NCBI GenBank assembly: GCA_934394595.1
Contig: CAKRRX010000036.1
Span: 1-23,036, forward strand
Reading direction: 5' to 3'
DNA length: 23,036 nt
Origin: an uncultured Blautia sp.
Lineage (GTDB): Bacteria > Bacillota > Clostridia > Lachnospirales > Lachnospiraceae
Of this stretch, positions 10,973 to 16,869 are shown one piece after another. Position 1 is the stretch's first letter, and each line of letters opens with the position of its first letter. The position numbers and the translations under genes are program-made. The notes below the pieces were generated by a model. That model ran no database searches, was not told where the DNA came from, and saw nothing but the letters and a program-made list of their open reading frames with translations.

Positions 10973-11002
10973 GCAATTCCCAAAAGGTAAATTAGGGGTT
11001 GC
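10973..11002. promoter_or_regulatory. Imperfect dyad overlapping the -35 box
   Basis: GCAATTCC at 10973-10980 and GGGGTTGC at 10995-11002 form an imperfect inverted repeat (six of eight positions match) that overlaps the -35 hexamer of the promoter for the cysteine-related operon. It could be an operator for a repressor or activator of sulfur metabolism. The match is weak and I cannot assign it to a known regulator. Confidence 0.25.
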
Positions 11003-11027
11003 ATATTAGAAAACTCTGCTATATAAT
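10999..11027 (+). promoter_or_regulatory. Promoter for the poly-Cys leader and salvage operon
   Basis: TTGCAT at 10999-11004 and a perfect TATAAT at 11022-11027 are separated by 17 bp. Transcription would start near 11034, about 53 nt before the leader peptide ATG. That leaves no room for a T-box or another large riboswitch upstream of the leader peptide, which favours ribosome-mediated attenuation as the control. Confidence 0.85.
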
Positions 11028-11086
11028 AAACACCATCAAGAAAACATATAAAACATATCAAATTACTAGGAAAGGAGAAAGGCAAA

Positions 11087-11194
11087 ATGACAGTACCAAG
11101 AATTGCAGGAGAAATGTGTAACACCATGAATATAGGAAACGGGAACATGTGCTGTTGTTGCTGCAGCTCCGTAAAATTTATGCAAATAGAATAA
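11087..11194 (+). CDS. Poly-cysteine leader peptide (35 residues)
   Basis: A short reading frame with a strong ribosome binding site (AAAGGAG at 11071-11077, 9 nt before the ATG) encodes 35 residues and ends at TAA 11192-11194. Five consecutive Cys codons (TGC TGT TGT TGC TGC, 11150-11164) encode residues 22-26, and another Cys is at residue 11. It lies in the leader RNA between a good promoter and an intrinsic terminator, ahead of genes that fit cysteine acquisition. That is the arrangement of an attenuator peptide whose translation senses Cys-tRNA charging. Poly-Cys leader peptides that control cysteine genes are known in mycobacteria; I know of no description for Clostridia. A peptide with its own function is less likely because no maturation enzyme or exporter is adjacent. 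Confidence 0.85.
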   Translation: MTVPRIAGEMCNTMNIGNGNMCCCCCSSVKFMQIE

Positions 11195-11271
11195 GTCAGA
11201 AGACATATGCGATAAAGCCAGAAAAGAACAGGAATGTTTTTGTACAGCAGGTTTTCGGATATGAACCTGTT
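11177..11271 (+). promoter_or_regulatory. Four-segment transcription attenuator
   Basis: Mutually exclusive pairings can be drawn by hand. Segments 1 and 2: 11177-11187 pairs with 11205-11216, 10 bp with one bulged G and one mismatch (core TTTATGC with GC-ATAAA). Segments 2 and 3, the antiterminator: 11204-11219 pairs with 11250-11263, 12 bp with two mismatches and a 2-nt bulge (CATAT with ATATG, CGA with TCG, AA with TT, CC with GG). Segments 3 and 4, the terminator: 11246-11253 pairs with 11264-11271. Segment 1 begins 12 nt after the last Cys codon, so a ribosome stalled late in the Cys run would cover it and free segment 2 to form the antiterminator. A ribosome reaching the stop codon would touch segment 2, favouring termination. 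No folding energies were computed. Confidence 0.75.
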
Positions 11272-11279
11272 ATTTTTTT
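11246..11279 (+). terminator. Attenuator terminator upstream of the GST-like gene
   Basis: The 8-bp stem AGCAGGTT (11246-11253) with AACCTGTT (11264-11271), containing one G-U pair and a 10-nt loop, is followed by A and then seven T (11273-11279). A second T-run lies just beyond. It sits between the leader peptide and the first structural gene, so it must be read through for the operon to be expressed. Confidence 0.85.
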
Positions 11280-11363
11280 ACCTTTTTTTCAAAAATAGAG
11301 GAAATCAGAGACCTTTTGAAAAGAAATTGAGAAAAATCAGATAAGAAAACGGAGGAAAATAAA

Positions 11364-12593
11364 ATGAGCGGATGCAATTTTTCAGCAGTAAAGGAAGTAA
11401 AGGAGAAAGTAAAATATACAGATGAGCTTGCAGAGCAGTTTGCCAGAGAAGTTGGAGTAGATCCAAGACCAAATGAAACGTTGGTGGAGATTGATGAAAG
11501 AGGTGCTTTTATCAGACAGCCAAATGCTTTTATCCAGCCATTTGGAGATGAAAAAGGAGATTTAAAAGCAGAGGCGAATCGCTTTGGAATCTACTGGGCT
11601 ACAGGCTGCAACTGGTCAAACAGACCAGTGATCGTAAGAGATCTTCTGGGGCTTCAGGATGTGATCTCAGATGTCAGAGTGTCACATTCCGGTGAGACCA
11701 ATCGCTATGGACACGGATTTGGCAATCAGCCAGGATTTAAAGATCCAAATACCGGGGCTTACTTCCTCAGTGAGTTCTATAAAAGAGCAAATCCGGATTT
11801 CAAGGGAAGAGCTACAACTCCGACTCTGGTAGATATTAAGGAGAAAAAAGCGGTAAACAATGATTACCATCGTCTGACTAATTACCTGGAGGTTCAGTTC
11901 CGGCCACTCCAGCCAAAAGATGCACCAGACCTGTATCCGAAAAAATTCCGCAAGGAAATTGATGAGTTTAACGACTGGTTGTTTCCGCACATCAACAACA
12001 GTCATTATCGCATGGCATTTTGCCAGTCACCGGAGGCATATGATGAAGCTTACGAAGATTTTTATGAATCACTTGAAAAACTGGATAAGAGACTGGAAAC
12101 AAACCGATTCCTCTTCGGAGATTACATTACAGACAGCGATGTCCGTGCTTATGTTACCCTGGTACGGTGGGATGTAAGCTATTTCCACAACATTGGGCCG
12201 GTGAAAAAACCAATTCGTGATTATAAAAATATCTGGGGATATTTAAGAGAGTTATATGCAATTCCGGCATTCCGCCATGGAAGTGATCCCCAGGTCCTGG
12301 CGCTGGATGGACCGAGAAAGAAGCTGGGAGAGATCCTTTTCAGAGGTTATAATGACAGAATTCTGGCAAAAGTGGATTTCGAGAAACTCTGGGCAGATGA
12401 TGGCGCAAGAAAGAGCCTGAGTAAGACCCCGGATGAAGTATTTCTTCGACATCCGGAAGGAGAAACCTATGAAGAATATGCAGGACCGATTTCCAAAACT
12501 ATCTGGAACAGTCCGAAATGGGAAGACCGAAATCCGAAGAACGGTACATTAAGTGTAGACCCATCCATTAATCCATTAAAAGGACTTTTATAA
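11364..12593 (+). CDS. Glutathione-transferase-like enzyme (glutathionyl-hydroquinone reductase family)
   Basis: This 409-residue protein resembles the Xi-class transferases (YqjG, ECM4, PcpF), which reduce glutathionyl conjugates through a catalytic cysteine. The thioredoxin-fold active-site region reads WATGCNWSNRP, placing Cys82 where the family has CPWAHR; the proline after Cys is replaced by Asn. The helical GST C-terminal domain spans about 185-330, with a roughly 75-residue extension beyond it. The start follows GGAGG at 11351-11355. Obligate anaerobic Clostridia usually lack glutathione synthesis, so the thiol donor or substrate may differ. As first gene of an operon with amino-acid uptake, acetyltransferase and M20 genes behind a poly-Cys attenuator, I infer that it cleaves a C-S or S-S bond in an S-substituted cysteine. 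The specific substrate is unknown. Confidence 0.8.
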   Translation: MSGCNFSAVKEVKEKVKYTDELAEQFAREVGVDPRPNETLVEIDERGAFIRQPNAFIQPFGDEKGDLKAEANRFGIYWATGCNWSNRPVIVRDLLGLQDVISDVRVSHSGETNRYGHGFGNQPGFKDPNTGAYFLSEFYKRANPDFKGRATTPTLVDIKEKKAVNNDYHRLTNYLEVQFRPLQPKDAPDLYPKKFRKEIDEFNDWLFPHINNSHYRMAFCQSPEAYDEAYEDFYESLEKLDKRLETNRFLFGDYITDSDVRAYVTLVRWDVSYFHNIGPVKKPIRDYKNIWGYLRELYAIPAFRHGSDPQVLALDGPRKKLGEILFRGYNDRILAKVDFEKLWADDGARKSLSKTPDEVFLRHPEGETYEEYAGPISKTIWNSPKWEDRNPKNGTLSVDPSINPLKGLL

Positions 12594-12622
12594 TAGAAAA
12601 TCGAAAGCGAGGAAAAGAGATT

Positions 12623-13480
12623 ATGAAAAAATTAAATAAATTTACAGCTATTTTAGCGGCAGGTATTACTGCTGCAAGCCTTACAGTAGGTACTGCCACT
12701 GTATTTGCAGATTCCGATGTAACAGTTGTAAAAGGTGTGACCGGTGGTTCTCTTGCTCCGTACTTTTATGTAGGAGAGGATGATGAACTGACTGGTGTGG
12801 ATATTGATATTGTAAAAGAGGTTTTTAACCGACTTCCACAGTATGAACTTCAGATTGATATCGCAGATGCCCTGCAGGGAGTGATCAGCGGACAGTATGA
12901 CATTGCTATTAACAATTACGGATATACCGACGAAAGAGCAGAATCCTACTATTATTCCTATCCATACAAAACCAGCTTCAACGAGTACATCCAGCGCGCA
13001 GATGATGAACCGCTGACTTCCCTGGAAGATCTTGCAGACAGGGGATATAAGATTGAACTGGGGGCAGGAACTCTTACTGCAAATGCCCTGGAAAAATGGA
13101 ATGAGGAAAACCCGGACCATCAGATCAATATTGTGTACTCCAATGCTGACTTTCAGGTAAAATATCAGCACATTGTAGATGGAGTTGCGGATGTGGCCAT
13201 TGATGATGGCCCGCTGATCGATAACCTGCTTCCGAATTTCGGACTGGAAGGAAAACTTGTTGCCAATACCATTGATGAGGAAACCGAAGACTTTTTGTTT
13301 CCCCAGAATAATACCTATTTCCTCTTTGGGAAAAATGAGAAGGGTGCAGCCCTTCGTGAAGATGTAAACAAGGTATTAAAAGAGATGAAAGAAGATGGAA
13401 CTCTTGCTCAGATCACAGAGAAGTATCTTGGCAAAGACACCAGTCCGGATGAAAAATATTTTGAGGAAACCATTAACTAA
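12623..13480 (+). CDS. ABC transporter substrate-binding protein, polar amino acid / cystine type
   Basis: This 285-residue extracellular solute-binding protein of family 3 binds a polar amino acid or derivative and delivers it to the permease encoded two genes later. A Sec signal peptide spans residues 1-29 (MKKLNK, hydrophobic core, cleavage after VFA). The two-lobe SBP_bac_3 domain runs from about 33 to 275, with typical segments GVDIDIVKEVF and GQYDIAINNYGYTDERAE. The protein has no cysteine at all, so it lacks the lipobox that usually anchors such proteins in Gram-positive bacteria; it may be free, or held by the permease. It lies 29 nt after the GST-like gene, with ribosome binding site GAGGAAAAG before the ATG. 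TcyJ/TcyK and YxeM of B. subtilis are the functional parallels. The ligand is inferred from context. Confidence 0.85.
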   Translation: MKKLNKFTAILAAGITAASLTVGTATVFADSDVTVVKGVTGGSLAPYFYVGEDDELTGVDIDIVKEVFNRLPQYELQIDIADALQGVISGQYDIAINNYGYTDERAESYYYSYPYKTSFNEYIQRADDEPLTSLEDLADRGYKIELGAGTLTANALEKWNEENPDHQINIVYSNADFQVKYQHIVDGVADVAIDDGPLIDNLLPNFGLEGKLVANTIDEETEDFLFPQNNTYFLFGKNEKGAALREDVNKVLKEMKEDGTLAQITEKYLGKDTSPDEKYFEETIN

Positions 13481-13513
13481 TACAGCGAAAAACAATAAAG
13501 GAGTCAGAACATC

Positions 13514-14017
13514 ATGTTGAAAATTTATCGAATCGAAAAAGGAGCGGAGCCCTGGAAATACAAAGCGTATGACTATATAAGGACAGATGCATTCTGTATA
13601 GGACAGAACATTCCCATTGAACTGGAATTTTCACATGATGAGAAAGAAGAGGAACTGCAGGCAGTGATCCTGGTGGAGGATCACAAGCCGGTAGCAGGCT
13701 GCCGTATTGCATTTCCTGATGAAAAGACCGGCAAGATCGAACGTGTCTGCGTAGTTCGGGAAAAGCAAAAAGGCGGCTATGGCAGGATCCTTATAAAAGA
13801 GGCAGAGGAATGGCTGAAAGAATATGGAATCCAACATATCGTGATCAGCAGCCAGGATCGTGCTGCTGGTTTCTATGAAAAGCTTGGTTATCAGAAAAAC
13901 ACTGCTGTGGATCCTTCCGTATATGAAAAGCATCATAAGAAAAAAGAAGAGAAAAAGCAGGAGAAACCTGCAAAAAATCTTGGCTTTACCTGTGTACTGG
14001 TAGAAAAATATCTGTGA
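13514..14017 (+). CDS. GNAT family N-acetyltransferase
   Basis: This 167-residue acetyl-CoA-dependent acetyltransferase shows the acetyl-CoA pyrophosphate loop (motif A) as REKQKGGYGRIL at about residues 82-93, preceded by the strand IERVCVV and followed by a helix and ISSQDRAAGFYEKLGY (motif B). A Lys/Glu-rich insertion (HHKKKEEKKQEK, about 139-150) precedes the last beta-strand, which is unusual. The start follows AAAGGAG with good spacing; it lies 33 nt after the binding-protein gene and 43 nt before the permease. In the B. subtilis S-alkylcysteine operons, SnaA and YxeL are GNAT enzymes that N-acetylate the imported S-substituted cysteine before C-S cleavage. The same role is inferred here from the neighbours, not from diagnostic residues. 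Confidence 0.82.
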   Translation: MLKIYRIEKGAEPWKYKAYDYIRTDAFCIGQNIPIELEFSHDEKEEELQAVILVEDHKPVAGCRIAFPDEKTGKIERVCVVREKQKGGYGRILIKEAEEWLKEYGIQHIVISSQDRAAGFYEKLGYQKNTAVDPSVYEKHHKKKEEKKQEKPAKNLGFTCVLVEKYL

Positions 14018-14060
14018 AAAAAAGGTACACATACAGAATCTGATTTGTAGGAGAAAAATC

Positions 14061-14813
14061 ATGGGAAAATTATTTGACGTATCGCTGGTATTTACATCTA
14101 TCCCGGAGCTTCTGAAAAAACTCCCAATCACATTGGAGCTTGCGTTATCCGCCATGCTTCTGGGGCTGGCACTGGGACTTGTAATGGCGATCATAAAAAT
14201 GAAAAAAATAAAAATTCTGACACAGATCACAAATCTTCTGATTTCCCTTCTTCGGGGAACCCCTGTGATCGTACAGTTATACGTGGCATTTTTCGGAATT
14301 CCCATGTTTTTCCAGGCAATCAATCAAAAATTCGGCACAGATCTTGCTGTTGCCAAAATTCCGGGATTTGCCTATGCCATGGTAGCTTTGGGACTGAATC
14401 AGGCAGGCTTTATGGCGGAGATCATCCGGTCAGCGCTGCAGTCCGTAGACAGCGGACAGATTGAAGCCGCTCATGCACTTGGAATGACCTACGCTCAGGC
14501 ACTTCGCAGGATCATACTTCCGGAAGCTATTGAGGTGGCCCTTCCTACCCTTGGAAATTCTCTGATCAGCATTATAAAAGGTACTTCACTGGCATTTACC
14601 TGTGCTGTTGTGGAAATTACAGCGCAAGGTCAGATCATTGGTGGAAAAACTTATCGCTTTTTTGAAGTATATGTATCACTGGCCATTATTTATTGGGTGA
14701 TTACTTTGATCATAGAGCAGCTGATCCGTGTGATAGAAAATAAAATCCGGATCCCGGATCAGGTGGAACTGGTAAATGTCAGCAGGGAGGATTCGACAAA
14801 TGATAAAAATTGA
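14061..14813 (+). CDS. Amino acid ABC transporter permease
   Basis: This 250-residue inner-membrane permease belongs to the HisM/GlnP family, with about five hydrophobic segments. The ATPase-docking EAA loop is clear at about residues 135-154 (EAAHALGMTYAQALRRIILP), and the conserved segment SLLRGTPVIVQLYVAF lies earlier. Only one permease gene is present, so the transporter probably uses a homodimer, as in YxeN-type systems. Its 3' end overlaps the start of the ATPase gene by 14 nt. TcyL, TcyM and YxeN, which carry cystine or S-substituted cysteines, are the closest functional parallels I can suggest. Confidence 0.92.
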   Translation: MGKLFDVSLVFTSIPELLKKLPITLELALSAMLLGLALGLVMAIIKMKKIKILTQITNLLISLLRGTPVIVQLYVAFFGIPMFFQAINQKFGTDLAVAKIPGFAYAMVALGLNQAGFMAEIIRSALQSVDSGQIEAAHALGMTYAQALRRIILPEAIEVALPTLGNSLISIIKGTSLAFTCAVVEITAQGQIIGGKTYRFFEVYVSLAIIYWVITLIIEQLIRVIENKIRIPDQVELVNVSREDSTNDKN

Positions 14814-15558
14814 CCATTTATCAAAAAAATTTAATGATAATGTGGTGCTGGATGATGTGAGCCTTGACATCAAAAAGGGAGATGTGGTAGGCATCATCGG
14901 CCCCTCCGGAACTGGGAAATCTACCCTGCTGCGCTGCATAAACCGGCTGGAAACTCCGGAAAAAGGAGCTGTTACCATTGGAGATAAAACCATTGATCTG
15001 TCAGAGAAAAAATCTAAGGAGCTTTTGTATCTGAGACAGAATACCGGAATGGTTTTTCAACGCTTCAATTTATTTGAGAAAAAAACAGCACTGGAAAACG
15101 TAATGGAAGGTCTGCTTGTGGTAAAGAAGCTTCCCAAAAAACAGGCAAAGGAAATTGCCTTGGAGCAGCTGGGAATGGTGGGAATGGAGCCCTGGGCGAA
15201 CCATTATCCAAAACATCTTTCCGGTGGACAGCAGCAGCGTGTGGCATTGGCCAGAGCTCTCGCTATGAAGCCGCAGATCTTGCTTCTGGATGAACCTACC
15301 TCTGCGCTGGATCCGGAACTGGTAGGTGAAGTGCTGGATGTGATCCGCAAAGTTGCAGCACAGGGATATACTATGCTTCTGGTATCCCATGAGATGAATT
15401 TTATCCGTCATGTGTCCAATCGGGTAATCTTTCTGGATAAGGGACATGTGGTGGAGGATGGAACGCCAAAAGAGGTATTTGAGCATCCGAAAAATCCCCG
15501 TACACAGGAATTTTTCCGAAAAATGAACATTATGGCGCAGCCGGAGTATATGATATGA
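14800..15558 (+). CDS. Amino acid ABC transporter ATP-binding protein
   Basis: This 252-residue ATPase powers uptake of the ligand captured by the binding protein. The Walker A motif GPSGTGKST, the signature LSGGQQQR, the Walker B motif ILLLDEPTSALDP and the switch histidine in LLVSHEMNF are all intact. I chose the ATG at 14800 because GGGAGG at 14785-14790 is 9 nt upstream and the protein then begins MIKIDHLSKKF, as usual for the family; an in-frame ATG at 14776 lies before that site. The gene overlaps the permease by 14 nt and its TGA overlaps the next ATG (ATGA), indicating translational coupling. Confidence 0.94.
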   Translation: MIKIDHLSKKFNDNVVLDDVSLDIKKGDVVGIIGPSGTGKSTLLRCINRLETPEKGAVTIGDKTIDLSEKKSKELLYLRQNTGMVFQRFNLFEKKTALENVMEGLLVVKKLPKKQAKEIALEQLGMVGMEPWANHYPKHLSGGQQQRVALARALAMKPQILLLDEPTSALDPELVGEVLDVIRKVAAQGYTMLLVSHEMNFIRHVSNRVIFLDKGHVVEDGTPKEVFEHPKNPRTQEFFRKMNIMAQPEYMI

Positions 15559-16679
15559 AAAATAAGAACGATATTATAGATGAAAAAATAGCAGATATAT
15601 TTGAAAAACTGGTCTCCATTGATTCCCCCTCCCTGAAAGAGAGGAAGATGGCAGATCACCTGAAAACATTATTTGGTGAGATCGGGATAGAGCTGGAAGA
15701 GGATCAGACACAGGAAAAGACAGGCTCTGATGCAGGAAATTTGTTTGCAAGGCTGGAGGGAGAAGCGGACGCAGAGCCGCTTCTTCTTGGCGTACATATG
15801 GATACCGTGGACCCTGCCAGAAACAAAAAAGCGGTGTTTCACCCGGACGGTACTGTGACAAGTGACGGAACCACTGTACTTGGAGCCGATGATCTTGCCG
15901 GGATAACAGCAGTTTATGAAGCTGTATGTTTTCTGAAAAGAAACCGGATTTCGCACAGACCCGTGGAAATTCTCATTACAACAGGGGAGGAATTGTACTG
16001 CAAAGGCGCTAATGCATTTGACTACAGTAAGATCCGCTCCAAGGAGGCGTATGTACTGGATTTAAGCGGAAAAATCGGCACAGCAGCTTATGCAGCCCCC
16101 ACTCTTGTTTCTTTTTCAGCAAAAATACAGGGAAAAGCAGCACATGCAGGATTTTCCCCGGAAAAAGGAATTAACAGCATTGCTATAGCTGCCAAGGGAA
16201 TCGCAAGGCTTTCCCAGGGGCGTATTGATGAAACAACCACAGCAAATATTGGTACATTTTGTGGCGGTACCGGAACTAACATTGTACCGGAGGAGTGTGT
16301 ACTAAAAGGAGAGATCCGCAGCCTGAACCATGAAAAAGCCATGAAAATCCTCAGAGAGTATCATGAAATTTTTCTGGAGGAGACGAACAAAGGTGGAGGC
16401 AGGCTGGAATGGGAAGAAAAATTAAATATTGTGGCTTATGAGACCCCTCTTGGTGGAAAAACGGTGCAGAATTATAAAAAAGCGGTGGAAAAGCTGGATC
16501 TTGTCCCGAAATTTGAGAAGACATTTGGAGGAAGTGACAACAATGTATTTGCTTTGCATGGTATTGAAGGGCTTGTAATTGCCACATCCATGAATCAGGT
16601 TCACAGCTGCCAGGAATATACCAGTATCCCGGAAATCCGGCAGGTGGCGCAGATTGTAGTAAATTTATGCATGATTTAA
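15555..16679 (+). CDS. M20 family metallopeptidase, PepT-like
   Basis: This 374-residue cytoplasmic metallohydrolase has the two-zinc M20 motifs. HMDTVDP places His81 and Asp83. GADDLAG places the bridging Asp at 112 or 113. TTGEE gives the catalytic base Glu145 and ligand Glu146. The lid domain carries HAGFSPEKGINSI, and GGSDNN and HSCQEYTS complete the core. The pattern is closest to peptidase T-like enzymes rather than the M20D amidohydrolases (SndA, YxeP) that deacetylate N-acetylcysteine in B. subtilis. It could therefore remove an acetyl group or release cysteine from a small peptide. The start overlaps the ATPase stop (ATGA), so it belongs to the operon. No clear terminator follows. 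Confidence 0.87.
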   Translation: MKNKNDIIDEKIADIFEKLVSIDSPSLKERKMADHLKTLFGEIGIELEEDQTQEKTGSDAGNLFARLEGEADAEPLLLGVHMDTVDPARNKKAVFHPDGTVTSDGTTVLGADDLAGITAVYEAVCFLKRNRISHRPVEILITTGEELYCKGANAFDYSKIRSKEAYVLDLSGKIGTAAYAAPTLVSFSAKIQGKAAHAGFSPEKGINSIAIAAKGIARLSQGRIDETTTANIGTFCGGTGTNIVPEECVLKGEIRSLNHEKAMKILREYHEIFLEETNKGGGRLEWEEKLNIVAYETPLGGKTVQNYKKAVEKLDLVPKFEKTFGGSDNNVFALHGIEGLVIATSMNQVHSCQEYTSIPEIRQVAQIVVNLCMI

Positions 16680-16869
16680 AGGCAGGATTTACAGGGGACA
16701 GGCGGAATGTAAAGTGAATTTGTGTACTGCATAAGGAAAATACAGGCAAAGGTATCATTTGTGGTAAGATTCTAGTATAATAGGGTCATAAATAGAACAG
16801 CCCATTTTTTGAAACTATCACAAATGTCTTGTAATAACAGGCATATCTTTTCTGAGAGGAGGGACATGC
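16680..16869 (+). promoter_or_regulatory. Intergenic region with a probable promoter for the kinase unit
   Basis: This 190-nt gap holds a perfect TATAAT at 16776-16781 but no good -35 box at the usual distance. A perfect 8-bp inverted repeat flanks it (CATTTGTG at 16756-16763 and CACAAATG at 16819-16826). The ribosome binding site AGGAGGG at 16857-16863 serves the kinase. I see no intrinsic terminator for the operon upstream, so some read-through into the kinase gene is possible. Confidence 0.45.

Noticed and set aside
11087..11194. Cys-rich small peptide as a RiPP or toxin precursor
   Set aside because: No radical SAM, lanthionine or other maturation enzyme and no peptide exporter is adjacent. 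The Cys run sits ahead of competing hairpins and a terminator, which a regulatory leader explains better.
11034..11290. T-box or S-box riboswitch in the leader
   Set aside because: Only about 53 nt lie between the promoter start and the leader peptide, and I see no T-box consensus. The sequence is taken up by the peptide and the attenuator stems.
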